Of a DNA stretch of 64,000 nt, positions 9,030 through 20,646 are shown in pieces (within the stretch, counting starts at the first letter, position 1; each line of letters opens with the position of its first letter). Made by a program: the position numbers and the translations under genes. Under the pieces are notes generated by a model. That model was not told where the DNA came from. It did not search any database and worked only from the letters and a program-made list of their open reading frames with translations. The stretch is from Annulohypoxylon bovei var. microspora (lineage: Eukaryota; Ascomycota; Sordariomycetes; Xylariales; Hypoxylaceae): NCBI GenBank assembly GCA_022836615.1, contig MU405297.1:101593-165592 (forward strand). The letters are read 5' to 3'.

Positions 9030-12000
9030 AAGTGTCTACGTACCAGTCATATTAATGACCCAACTGAGTAAAAATCAATAAATCAATATTTTTACTTTAC
9101 TTTACGAGTTATTGCGTGCACAGATTTGAATACTGTATTAGCTCTTGGGTATCATTATTGGTTTAAAAACAACACTTACCTATTCAACAGTCAAGAATTA
9201 CAGATGTATTCAGCTCCATATTCTGTAAATCTGTTGATAGCCATGCTAGGTCCGGCATAATAAATCACTTTTATTACCCATTTAAGCTACTTGAGATGAC
9301 CCGTTTTCTTGTTTTCACTGCCGAATAATCGGCAAATTCGAATGACGTTTATTTACACCTCTGCTCGGCTTCTGTCACATCGATTAGCTAAACGGCTAAA
9401 TTCCTAGGTACTTTTATCAGCCACTATGTTTGTACGTGCTGTGGATGTACCTATCATGTTTGATCATAGTAGCAGTAGGAGTGGCTGACAGGCGTTTTAA
9501 AATGGCGATCGGCACTCAGTAGCTTGGCAGGGACCAGGGCTCTCCATGTTGGGCTAGACTTTTAAGGGGCCTGCGCTGTGGCGGACCAGCTAAGTCGGCA
9601 TAGTGACATGTCAGTGTCTCCATCACAACCACAGTTCGTTGGCCAAGGGGGGGTAAAATCTTCCGATGCCTTCCACCAAATAGCCCTATTTCCGGAGGTC
9701 GACCTGTAGAATCGCGTCTCGCGTCACATCATTAACAACGGTCTGACTGCTTGCAGCACTGCTACGCTGACGGCTGTACATATTGCATATGCTTCAATAA
9801 ATTTGAGTCTGGGCTTTTTATCCTTCACTCCTCTAGGCTGACCTCAGTGAGCGGGAATCCTATCGAGATCTGATAGATCTATGGTAGACATCGACATCAT
9901 AAGCTGGGAAAGATACACTTCGTAGGTATGTAAGAAGTGTACCTGCTTGGCGGTTGCTTGGGTATGTCCACTAGATCACGATGATAGAAATGTTTTAAAT
10001 TACTAATCTGTCGTAACGAATGATAATCTTCTGTTCGTCTGATGTTGGTGCCAAAGCGTACTAGGTATTCGGGCTTTTCGTGCTTTAATCTTCTAGAATA
10101 ATTTCTCTCATGCTTTTCACCAGGGTTCGTTATTTTCAATTTCTAATGCTATTACCAAAATAATGGGCTCATGAAGACTTTATCATTAATAGTCAATTCG
10201 ATTAGATAACTTCGGTGCTTCTATCCCAGCTGTGAGAAGCAAGCCAGTGAATCGACTTGCATGATCACAGCATCAACTAATAATTTATCTCATTATTACC
10301 TACCTGGTAATATCTCCGTTGACTGTAATTTGGTCGGAGACGGGCGAAATTCTCCAAGGATTTCGTGCGACATGTCAGCTGCAGCATCTCGAATAGCTGC
10401 AAGTGGAAATTACCTTAGCTATGCTCGCTCCGGCTTGCCTTGCGCCAGAATTATCAGATCTGTCCGCTGTGACAACCCTGTAACTCCAACCCGATACCAC
10501 CAATACCAGCCCACTCCTTAAGGAAGCGAGATCAATAGTTCTTTTACTGTGTAAGCATCTCACGCATTGAGAGAGGTTACCATCAGTCTGGCAAAGTCCC
10601 GGTCCGTCACGACGCTCGGTAGTCTAGACTCACCAACAGCCGGGTATATTCACGTTGTGTCTCAGATGCGCCTTTCCGTGCGCAGCCGCATGCAACCCTT
10701 TCCCCAGATCGTAAACGCGAAATGAACCCTGGCTCTTAATATATCTACTCGTCTTGCTGACAGGTAAAAGTTTTCGCCGTCAAGAGTGATCAGATCCCTT
10801 TGCCATCCCTTGCTCATTCATCTTAATACACGCAGAATACATAGAAGCGAAACTGCGTGATGAGTGCCGGGCTTGCCGGAGATGCCCGTTGCCTTTGTCC
10901 TGGTACCGATCTAGCCTTAACAGTTAGGCATCTAGAACTATTTTAGTCTTCCAAATATTGTAGGCATAACCAGGACACGAAGGACTGGGAGACCCGTCAA
11001 CTTATCCTATCTATTGAATAGAAAAAAGCGTAATTAAGGTGGAATATAGACTTGGCTTGTAATAATGCGGTGTATTATCATCGTCTTGTTGAGCAGCGAT
11101 CTAAAAATGGTCATTCAACGTGTCGGCGGCGGGTTTCTTTGAGTCTCACTAGGTTGCTTCACCTGTCAAAGTCGAATTCGACTTAGCGTATTGACGCTAC
11201 TGCATGTAGCACCTCACGGTTACTTCCATAGTGGGCACTAGCACCGCGTATCGCAGCCGTGTAAGTACCTATTAATACAGCTAGTTAATTCATCATCTTC
11301 AAGTCTTGTGGTAGGTAGTGGTAGGTAGTGCTAAACCCGAATACCCTATCTCTACCACGAGTCGTAGATATACTATATTTGAAGAAGTTAGAGTATGCGT
11401 CTATGCTGCCGATTTCAAAGAAGTTTATAAATGATCTTCAACAACTATGGTGACAATAGGAAGGAAACTTTGGCAAAAGTAAAAGTAAAATAAAAATAAA
11501 AAACGTGGACGCATCGATCTCTCTATACGAACCTATCAAAACCTGACAGGTCTGTTAGCTGCTTCGCATATGGAGTAATAACTAGCCATAAGACTAATAT
11601 CCTAGTTATGACGAGTCTGTTAGTTCTAATTGGGCATGTTTTTGACATTTTGGGTCATGATTACATTACCCCTTTACATGTTTACTCGAAGCCATTCTCA
11701 ATTCATGCTTACGCAGCAGCTACACTTCGTATATCTGAAGGGTCTAACCAATCGACATATCAATTATTTTCTCGCGAATAATAACCTCCCTTTTTCGCAC
11801 AGTGGATGAATTACCACAGCAAAGCAAAGTTTATGGGCTGATTTCGTCAGACCGCTAGCAATACGTACGTACCTAGAGACTTCCCTATTGTGCTAGCTGC
11901 GTGAGCTGAAGCCTGAAGGCCAACACCCTTAGAGTTATTGGCTCCCGAGTATTCGTCGAGCAAAGAATACACTACCTATTAGGAATATGATCCAATATGT

Positions 12001-12696
12001 AGCAAGCTCTTAATAGTCTAGTATATGTAGGTACAATTCCAATATAGGAAGTTAATTTTTACGGATTTGCTGCTTACAGCTTCGGATCCAGCTTGAATGA
12101 TACTCCTTTTGTGAGCCCTCCGTCTAAATTGGTCAGGGGCACCGGTTAATATACCTAGATCTCACTACTCATACATCGTATGCTTTCATGATATAGATCA
12201 GTGTAGACTTAGATCTAATTGGATTAAGCTGTCCAGGGAGACCTAGTTTTCGCATGATAATATTAGGAGGTATTGAGATGAAACTCAGGTAGGCCGAATT
12301 TAGCATCACGTAGAAGCATCAAAGTTGCATCGAAATCGGACCCGAAGATAGATATTTGTTATTTTAGAAATTAATCCTTATGGTCAGGTCCTACCTAGGA
12401 ATGTGATCATGTCGTACGGTCCAAATATGCCCCAGTTCCTTTCTAATCCATGACTTGCTCGCGTAAGTTAGAATAGCAAAGCTCATACCTCGTATATCCT
12501 TAATTATTCTAGGACTAGACGTCTTCCTTCCTTGACTACTAGTGCTAGAATGTGCTCACTTCCAGAATCCCCTGTGCTCTATCCATTACTCCAGTTTAGG
12601 TTAGAAAATTCCTTGAAGATGATCGTGACCAATACCCCTAGTCCACGCCGAAAGCTATGCTCGTGAAATCAAGTAAAATCGAAGGCCCCGTCAACA
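9030..12696. other. Gene-free region of 3.7 kb
   Basis: The longest non-coding stretch in the window. Short ORFs (for example 9897-10139 and 10261-10521) have no coding character, homology-like blocks or plausible exon partners. It is A/T-rich with a short GTGGTAGGTA tandem at about 11310-11330. No tRNA, terminal repeats or transposon remnant was recognised. It could hold long non-coding RNAs or degenerated repeats that cannot be seen by eye. Confidence 0.35.
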
Positions 12697-14952
12697 TCAA
12701 TCAAGTTCGATTGGGCTATCAGGGTCATTTCCTTTCGGCTGAGCGGAGTCGACACAAGCATCCGGACTGAGCATATCTTGGCTCATTGCGTCGATTTCCA
12801 TACCATCCTCTGATTCCGAGTTGATGGTCAGGATACTGGCTTGCTGACGCAACTTCCGTCCTCCCAGAAACTCTACCTCGCTCAGACGCCTATCGATTCC
12901 TCGCTCTCCAAGATACTGTACATCGTCATCGTTTTCGAACTGGGGGTGGCCTGCGTCAGAATCGCTGCTGTACCCTTCGTCCTCAGACCCTGAAAGCTCA
13001 TAATCGGGGGGATACACGTGGTCTTTATCCTCTAGCCACCTCCGGAGGTGCTTGTAGAGCTGCCTGACTACGAGGGGTGGGAATGCGTTTCCGATCTGTC
13101 TCTTCTGTGAAGGTTTTTGGAAGTCGTAATCTGCAGGAAAGCCCTGTAACACCGCGTACTCCCGGAGTGTGAAGTCTCTCAGGCCAGTGTAGTGGTAGTT
13201 GCCTACACCACCGCTGCAAGTGATAGTGCGAAGGAGCGGTATACTAGGATCCCAGCGCGGTCTTAATATGCGTCTCATTTTGGCCGGACTGTGGAGCTCG
13301 TCATCTCTTTTAGCACTACGAGGTATCGTCCGGAGCATCTGTTTAACTGTTCTGTATGGCTTTGTCCCGTCTCCCTCTACTGGTTCTTCTGAGTGTGTAG
13401 TGACTGGGAAAGGTGGTAGTTCTTCCCCCATGCAGGCACCTATCATGATTAGGCGGTTACGTTGCGATGGTGCTCCCCAAGTCAACAAATTGACTACTTT
13501 CCAGCGAATAGAATAGTCGTACCGGGTGAACCCTTGGATTAGAGAGTTGAAGTAGTATTCGAACCTAGGATGTAGGATGCCGAAAGTCTGCTCCACGGTA
13601 AAAATCCGTGGACGAAGAATCTTGACTAGCTCATGGCAGGCAAACAAGATAGCGATATTCGCGTCGTCATTGATGCCGGGAGTCGTGTGGGCTGGGGACC
13701 AGTATTGGCATGGTGGGGAGAGATGAAGGATGTCAACACGAAAAGAGGAGTCTCTCATCTCAATGATAAAGTCATACATGTCCTGCTGGCGCAATTCTGC
13801 CTCCGGATACATGACTTGATATGTATTGCACGCCCCATTCGCATTATCAACGCTTAGCGTGATACGCAGGCCAGCACTCTTAGCACCACAAGACGCCCCT
13901 CCGGCGCCGCAGAACATGTCGGCGAAAGTATACTGTTGACCAGGCTTCCTCGAAATCCAAGCATCCCCACTTATGCCGTTTTGGTTTTCGGAGGCGTCGA
14001 CGTTCACCATTAGGAACGAGCTCTCTGGTTCATCTGGTATGTAGGAACCGCCGCGGACCTTTCCACCTCGCCAGGTATTCATGAGGCAGGAGTCAGAAGT
14101 ACGGTATCTCTCTTTAGGCACTTCCTCGGAGATCATGCGCGCAATAGCAAACTCATTTGGGGGTTTCTTGTTACAGCGCTTAGTAGCATCTCCCCAAATG
14201 TATCTAACCTTCCATCGGCATATGAGACCCCCTCTTTCCTCGATGTCCTGAGTATTGTCGTAAATTTCGCTGGGGAAACGGTGCTCTGGGAAAGGTTTGT
14301 TGGTGATGAGGCAAACTCGAGGCTTGATAATCACATGCAAGGGAATTTCGATGGCAGCCTGCTCTTCATGGGGTCTGAGATCGTCTCTATCGATCTCAAG
14401 AACCAAGGCGACCTCGTTGCGAAGTCGCGGCAACTGTCCCCGTAGATTCCTTGTACGGGTAAGTGGGAGCCCTCGAAGTATGATACCGGATTCCGTGTGA
14501 ATGATTAGTTGGATTAGTAAGAATGAAGCGTAACGAAGATGTGGAATTGGGTCCATTTCGATCGTGCCTCCAACCTTAAGTTCCATGTCGTTATAGGTGT
14601 AGCTATCCAAGCATCTAGTCGGGAGGGCTATAGATGGGTTTCTCTTCGGCGGGCTAGTCGCCTTGCGTGGTCTTCGTCGCACATTTTCCGTGGTCAGATC
14701 GATGACTTCGATGACCTTGGCAACCTCAGGCTCCAACTTCTCCTCGAAGGCTCGTTCTACCCGGTCGATTTCCTCTCCCTGCTCTTCCGTGAGGTCAATA
14801 GTAGGACGCCTAGACCGTGTAGAAGCTGCATTAAAGCGACGTTCAAATTCTGCCTGATCATCGCTGCCGCATTGTTCCTCTTCCTCCCATCTATTCCCAA
14901 CGTCTGATGCCCGAGGGGAATCAGACGATAACTGTACTATTGAAGATACCAT
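12697..14952 (-). CDS. rid: RID/Masc1-type cytosine-5 DNA methyltransferase (RIP-linked)
   Basis: One exon of 751 aa. The catalytic half has the C5-methyltransferase motifs in order: motif I FADMFCGAGG (343-352), motif IV SPPCQYWSP with nucleophile C415, motif VI FTVEQTFG (452-459), motif VIII QRNR (497-500) and motif X GNAFPP near 632. Motif VI reads EQT in place of the usual ENV, which is the hallmark of the fungal RID/Masc1 clade. N. crassa RID is needed for repeat-induced point mutation, and A. immersus Masc1 for methylation induced premeiotically. The N-terminal half is acidic and lacks recognisable motifs; the C-terminal tail after about residue 660 is acidic and probably disordered. 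It is somewhat shorter than Neurospora RID. The gene looks intact, so this genome is or recently was RIP-competent. Confidence 0.93.
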   Translation of the reverse strand: MVSSIVQLSSDSPRASDVGNRWEEEEQCGSDDQAEFERRFNAASTRSRRPTIDLTEEQGEEIDRVERAFEEKLEPEVAKVIEVIDLTTENVRRRPRKATSPPKRNPSIALPTRCLDSYTYNDMELKVGGTIEMDPIPHLRYASFLLIQLIIHTESGIILRGLPLTRTRNLRGQLPRLRNEVALVLEIDRDDLRPHEEQAAIEIPLHVIIKPRVCLITNKPFPEHRFPSEIYDNTQDIEERGGLICRWKVRYIWGDATKRCNKKPPNEFAIARMISEEVPKERYRTSDSCLMNTWRGGKVRGGSYIPDEPESSFLMVNVDASENQNGISGDAWISRKPGQQYTFADMFCGAGGASCGAKSAGLRITLSVDNANGACNTYQVMYPEAELRQQDMYDFIIEMRDSSFRVDILHLSPPCQYWSPAHTTPGINDDANIAILFACHELVKILRPRIFTVEQTFGILHPRFEYYFNSLIQGFTRYDYSIRWKVVNLLTWGAPSQRNRLIMIGACMGEELPPFPVTTHSEEPVEGDGTKPYRTVKQMLRTIPRSAKRDDELHSPAKMRRILRPRWDPSIPLLRTITCSGGVGNYHYTGLRDFTLREYAVLQGFPADYDFQKPSQKRQIGNAFPPLVVRQLYKHLRRWLEDKDHVYPPDYELSGSEDEGYSSDSDAGHPQFENDDDVQYLGERGIDRRLSEVEFLGGRKLRQQASILTINSESEDGMEIDAMSQDMLSPDACVDSAQPKGNDPDSPIELD

Positions 14953-16849
14953 GTTTCAAATCGCTACTCATAGTGAAAGACGTTAGTGATGCGATAGAAG
15001 AATGAAAATGAGCGAGTGAGTAAGTGGGTATGAGAGGAGAGGAAGAGGGAAGAAAAAGGGTAGTTTTCTTACCGTGATATGAAGTAATTCATTAATGGAA
15101 TGGAACTTTTGAACAGTTAGAGTACTATAAGAGAGCTAAATGTCAAAAGTATGAATTAGTGATATAAAAGGTGCGCTTACTTGCAACTATGGTAGGGGGC
15201 GAAAGCGCACCATCAACGACATGAAGTAATGAAACTGCTGGTATGTCCCGGTTTTCAGTAATAAAAGTATAATGACATCAGGAGGTAGGATGTCACTATT
15301 TTGATAAGAAGTAATGATATATGAGATATTGGTAGTGCAAGGGAAGTAAGCATTTGTGGTAGAAGCCTATATCTATTTAATAATGGTAGAAGTTGAAAGA
15401 GTTATAGCCTTTTCACGAGATTATAGAAAGATTTGTAGAATAAGGTATCTAATGGAAAGAGATCAAAGACAGAAGAAGCAAACTAAAAATTGTTTGTTAA
15501 CCATAATTAAGAGAAGGGGTGTGATATATGTTCTAGTAGGCGGGCAGAACGAAGACAGAGATGCCCAAGGCTTAATAAGGTGTATACGTCTAACTACTGT
15601 TAGAAATAAGTATAAAAAGAATATGTATAAAGTTATTAATGATTAGATATGGCATACCTTAGATATAACCTAGGATGAAGATGATTCACGCATTGGTTTC
15701 GAGGAAGAATAAGAGTTGGAGCTGAAGCTGTCGGCAGAAAGGTAAATCGAGATGCAGAAAGACCTAGAATTAGCGGCAACACTCATTCTGATCTAAGCTA
15801 GGTACATCATAAAGTGCCCAAGAGCTTAGGTGCCTATGTGAATCATTTTGATGCCGACGTTCAAAGAACATGGTCACATTCAGCTGTGGAGAGTCGTGAA
15901 TTTGATAGGAGTAAAACTCTGAAAAAAGCAATGGCTTAACACCCTGGTCAGACTCTAGGTAACAATGCGCATATCTACGGTACCTTAGAGTCATAACTAC
16001 AATGGTTACCTGCTGAGATGATCATGCTTTGATACCTATGGATGTCTTTAGTAATAGTTATTTATTTTATTATTCACGGTCTTTTCCAAGATCTACGGTC
16101 ATTGCCCAAGTGTTCAGTGCTTGTGAAATATTCACGACTCGGCACAATTAAGATATGTAGGCGCATTTAAATTGCAGAGAATGACTAGTCTTTTGCTTAG
16201 TCTCAATATCTCAAATTTCTTTAGAATGCCCCTTTGACAGCAATCACGACCTGTTGAACAACTTACAAGTAGTAGATAGCCTGAAATCGAGATCGTAACG
16301 TGTTAAAGAGACCAATCAAAATTGAAACCTCATACTTGACTTGAATTCTGATTGGCCCTAACCTTACACGCTACTTACTTGAGGCTGTCTCGTGCTTGTG
16401 AATAGAGGTAAGCAGGTTGCGCAACAATTGGGACTTCGTACGGGTTAAGAGACAATGAAAAGGAGTGACCCCTGAGTGTATGCAAACACTTCCGTGATAC
16501 CATAGAATTTTGCAATGAAACTAATTCTTACTTAAAAAATGCCATGGTATAAACGAACCAGACTTGATATTGGTGATGAAGTCTTGATCATCCTAAGAGT
16601 AAATTGTTAGAGAAGATGCATCCAGCTCCGCCGATAACCGACGGACATCCCCACTCGGAGCGAACCGGAGAGTGGGTACTTCCATTAGTAGTACAAGCGC
16701 CGTAGAAGGCAAGTGCTTGCAGATTCGCGACTGCCCCAAGACAACTTTTCCAGCTGCCACCGATTTCCGTCGGCGACGATGCCTCCACCTCTTACTCTTC
16801 GTCCAACGTGACGCAAAATAAGTCGCTATTCGTAGTGCATAGTTCCGGC
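14953..16849. promoter_or_regulatory. Divergent intergenic region, RID-like gene / zinc-cluster regulator
   Basis: 1.9 kb. The part near the methyltransferase (about 14980-15700) is purine-rich and markedly poor in C on the plus strand. It contains a 9-bp perfect inverted repeat at 15170-15211. A 96-aa ORF at 15356-15646 is open only because of this skewed composition and starts at a GTG, so it is not called. Possible 5' UTR introns of the methyltransferase (rc GTAAG at about 15067 and 15177) cannot be confirmed. Confidence 0.35.
15170..15211. other. 9-bp perfect inverted repeat with 24-nt loop
   Basis: GGTGCGCTT at 15170-15178 and AAGCGCACC at 15203-15211 are exact reverse complements. They sit upstream of the RID-like gene in C-poor DNA and could form a stable hairpin or a bipartite protein site. 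Confidence 0.6.
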
Positions 16850-19261
16850 ATGCCTACAGTCCCACAAGGATCTTCTCGGTCCGCGAAACGGCGCGGCGCG
16901 GAAGAGAACCCGACTGGGAAATCCGCTCAGAAACGGCGTCGGCGAGCATTCTCCTGCCTGTCGTGCCAGAAGTTGAAGTGCAGATGCGAGTATGACACGG
17001 GCGCGCAGGGCTGCCACCGCTGTCAGACATTGAGGTTAGCAGAGCGATATTGCTTGGCGACCCGGATCGTAGTTCATATAAGCATGAGGGGCATGGCACT
17101 AATAAATAGTCTTCATAAAGAATCGAATGTTCTCTTCGCGGAGAATATGCAGTGTCACCGTCCAATCCTACCCCTGAGCAGCAACCTAGTTCCAACGTCG
17201 AAGACAGGTATCCATATAATTCTTTAGCTGAAGACCTATGTGGCCACGCGGTAGGCTAACGAACTTGTCAGGCTTCAACGTTGCGAAGATGAGCTGCGGG
17301 AGATCAAGTCTATGATTAAGGATCTGGCTTCGGGTTCTCAATCACAGAATGGTCGAACGCAAGCCGGAAGGGATTCCTCTTACCATGATGATGAACGTGT
17401 ATCACGCACAGAACAGGGGAATCCTAGCCCCGAGTTTCTCTCAGTTCCTGCAGATAAGGGGGCCCAAACCGCGCCCGTCGTTGTGCTGAGATCGATATCG
17501 CAGCAAATAACGAGAGGATGTAGGAGGTTACTGGGTCATATCAATGTTGACCTTGTACAGCTCCAGCTACTTGACGAACATACTGCAAATGAGCTGATTC
17601 AGCTGTAAGTTTGAGGACATCGCGCATCCTCGGAACAGTGGTATATTTACTGACTTGACGCTAAGCTTCTTTCGTTACCAAGGTCATAACCTCCTCGTAT
17701 GTGACATCGAGGATCTGACCACAAATAATGACAGTCGTGAGGTGTCAGCCTTTTTGCGCAGCGTCTGTTGTCTGATTGGCGTTGTCTATCGTGATGATAT
17801 ATGCGGGACGCCACTACACAGGCAGATCTACGAACAAATCCGGGTCACCCTCGGACAAGCTCTTCTGTCTAGCCCATTGAATCTTGAAGAGATCAATGCC
17901 GTGCTGATCATGAGTAATAATGCGAATAGTCCAAGCAGTGTGAGTATCCGTAACATCGATTTAAGCCTAGGCAGTCAATCTAACTGAGAATAGAACGGCG
18001 GTGAATATGTCGATAGTTGGCTGTTGACTGGTTACTGTGCTAAGCAAGCGATGCTCAGCATCAGTTTCTCGAAGATAATCAACAATATCAAGGACGGTAG
18101 TCTGATTACCGAAGATCAAAAGGCCGTTCACCTGTGGTCTAAGATATGTCTCCACCATCTTCAGTGAGTCTTGACATTTCAATTTTCGACTTCAATGGCT
18201 AATGTGCCTGGTTCCATCGTAGTTGGGCCGCCACGACAGGTAGACCATCGGTAATACCGATTCAATACATAGACCAGTGCAATATTCTGCTTAGCTTCTA
18301 TCAAGCCACCATGCAGGATGGGATGCTCGTTGCTGAAATATTGTTATATTCAACGTTACATCAAAAGCTTGCTCACCAATCGTATCTCGGGGATGGTGGT
18401 GAATGCAAAGAATTTCTGTCGTGGAAAGAGAAATGGAACCATTTGCTAGGTGAATTACAACCCGAAATCTGTTTGGAGGGGCATCTTCTAATTTGCGTAG
18501 GACTTTCAACATCGTCAATGTTACGCATTGGATACCATGCTGCCTGTCTTATTTTAGCCGTTAGATCTCTAGAAGAAGTCGGTCAGGGGTTGCGACCTCG
18601 AGAATTCCTCTCGGGGGCAGATGGCGATAACGGAAGCGACGGCGAGGATCGCACGCCGATACGTTCGAGACGAAACAAAGAGAATGACGGTAACATTTTA
18701 CGGGCTAATGCGTGCAAGTATGCTATGATCGTCTTGCAAACCTTCCTGGAAATGCCATCCTTCCTCATGGATGCCGTCCCAACTTGCCTATGTCTTTGCA
18801 TTGGTTATTGCGCTATACTTCTCGCGCATCACGATGAATTGCAGTCGAAGATTTCGGATCAAATTAGTCTCGACTTGATTACCCGGATCGATCAATGGAT
18901 CAAGACGTCTCCGGGTAAGGCTTGGTCTTACAAGTACGGCATCCTCGCCAAGCACAAGATAGAGTCACGGATGAATGGTGGCTCCACCTCAACAGGCTCT
19001 CATCAAACATTATTGAGAGCACATGTTGAGGACCAGAACAATTGTCAGGACAGGAATAGTGCACCGGTTGAGCTTGGTGGTCATAGCACTCGCAAACCCA
19101 CCCATGAGACCGCGGGGTACCACACAAACGAAGTGTTCGGATCGAGTGTTGAGCAACTTGAGTCTGAATCAATATTTCAATCGTTTGACATGTCCGATAA
19201 TGCGATTTTCCCTAGCATGGAAGATTTCTTTGGTGGTGGCTTTTTAGATTTTGTAGGATGA
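16850..19261 (+). CDS. Zn(II)2Cys6 transcription factor, six exons
   Basis: Exons 16850-17034, 17121-17207, 17272-17604, 17666-17939, 17994-18163 and 18223-19261 give 695 aa. The first splice (acceptor AAG at 17118-17120) completes a perfect zinc cluster: C36-x2-C39-x6-C46-x8-C55-x2-C58-x6-C65. Reading straight through instead gives a misplaced sixth Cys and an early stop. A lysine/arginine-rich stretch precedes the cluster. A Pro/Ser linker and a coiled-coil-like segment (EDRLQRCEDELREIKSMIK) follow, as in Gal4-type dimerising regulators. The middle region has the fungal-regulator block GGEYVDSWLLTGYCAKQAML. The acidic C terminus ends in MEDFFGGGFLDFVG. It is a nuclear DNA-binding regulator with unknown targets; no biosynthetic genes flank it. 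An ORF-level start at 16808 uses GTG, so the ATG at 16850 is preferred. Confidence 0.85.
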
Positions 19262-19659
19262 ATTTACCCCTTTGAGGGCCAATATCTCCTAGTCTGAGGC
19301 CAGGAGATCTAAGGAAAGGAGGTGATGAATCGGCAAGGTAAATAAACCCATTGATCTAGCTTTCCGAGTACTAATCTACCATAGTGCCGGTCTAATCAGC
19401 TCATTTTAACAGCCAGAGAATGAATGTCCGCCACATATTGATGCTCAAATTTCCGAATTCTGTGACAAGCTAGATGGTTCAATACCAATCGCTCGAATTT
19501 TGACTAGATATTAGCTTCTATGAATGGGTATGTACCGCTATGAGAGCAAGCGCCCTTGAGGCCACGACGCCGAAATGCAAAATCAAACCGCTAAGAATCC
19601 ATACCTTCTTGATGAACCAGATATATATAACTCCATGGGTAGCTTCGCCGATCATCCGA
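19262..19659. other. Convergent 3' intergenic region
   Basis: About 400 bp between the regulator's stop and the stop of the amber-interrupted gene. Nothing else recognisable. Confidence 0.4.
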
Positions 19660-20646
19660 TTACATGCTGCGCGTTCTTCGTAACCGATCTTTCCTGAACT
19701 CCTTATCCACTACTGGGTCCCAGCCCCAAGTGTTAGCCCTCTCAGATGTAGTATAACCAAAGTTGCCAGTGAATTCACCGTTGCGGATGCGCTGGTTATA
19801 TTTATTGAGTGCCTTTTCGAATAAGTATAATTTTCCTGCGCATTTGTGGTGCCTTTCGTGGTAAGGATCTGTCCATTCTCGAGGGTCTAGACACTCTAGA
19901 CATGTTGGGTCGTAAAGGACTCTCCGATCGACGGCAAAGAGAAGAGAGAATATATCCCGGTATAACACCTGGACGGCGAAGTTTCGGCCATACTTTCGTC
20001 TGATATCTTCCGCCTCGAAACCCAGTTTGCATCGTTCAACAAATTTATAGTGCCACGGCCCTAGTTCACCCTCCCAGTATCTGGCAAAGCGAAGCGGCAT
20101 TTTTATTCTTTTCTCGCTTAGAAGCCACTCGTCCGGCGGCCTTTGCCTCGACTTAACTATCGGGGTTTTTTCATCATCGACAACCCAGTATCCCTATAAC
20201 CAAGCAAGGTCAAAGGTCTGAGAAGAGTTGATTGGCACTGACGGTTCTCCGTCTGGATATTTCGGAGGCCACCACGTTTTGAGGGGTATATGTAACACGC
20301 CTCTACTTTTCTTTTCAGCAATCAACTCGCAGTGCCTCAAAGCTCTCTTCGTGAGAAGTTTGACTTTAAAGTAGCTACAGTATTGGGGCCCATATGGTAG
20401 AAGGTCTATGTTATCTTGACTAAGGTGTGCTGGCGGGTTATGTAACAATTGGGATATGAGGTATTCGGGAGGCGCGTATCTTGCAGCTGCTTCTTCTGAG
20501 GCTTCTAGTTCTTCGCAATCTGGTACCCCGGTATCATACCAATCTTTGTCTTCGACAAACCAATCAAGTTCATGTCGAGGCCTGTGTTCATATATGAAGC
20601 AACTCTGGAAGTTCGGGTCCCTTCTTGGTAGGCTAGGCGGCTCCAT
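19660..20646 (-). pseudogene. Uncharacterised protein interrupted by one in-frame TAG
   Basis: From the ATG at 20646 the frame runs 150 codons to a TAG at 20194-20196, then continues in the same frame for 177 codons to a TAA at 19660. The sequence just after the stop (GYWVVDDEKTP, then RPPDEWLLSEKRIKMPLRF) is as protein-like as that before it, so this is probably one 328-codon gene with a nonsense mutation. The product is rich in Trp, Tyr, Arg and Glu, lacks a signal or membrane segment, and ends in KEFRKDRLRRTRSM. I do not recognise the family. An alternative is a 54-nt in-frame intron (GTTATA...GAG) that removes the stop, but both splice sites are poor. TAG could arise from TGG or CAG by a C-to-T change in a CpA context, as RIP would make, but one site proves nothing. 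Confidence 0.5.

Noticed and set aside
10261..10521. 86-aa ORF in the gene-free region
   Set aside because: No coding bias, exon partner or recognisable motif.
15356..15646. 96-aa ORF in the C-poor block
   Set aside because: Begins at GTG and is open because the plus strand lacks C; no homology-like pattern.
16808..16849. Upstream extension of the first zinc-cluster regulator
   Set aside because: The extension starts at GTG; the first in-frame ATG is at 16850.
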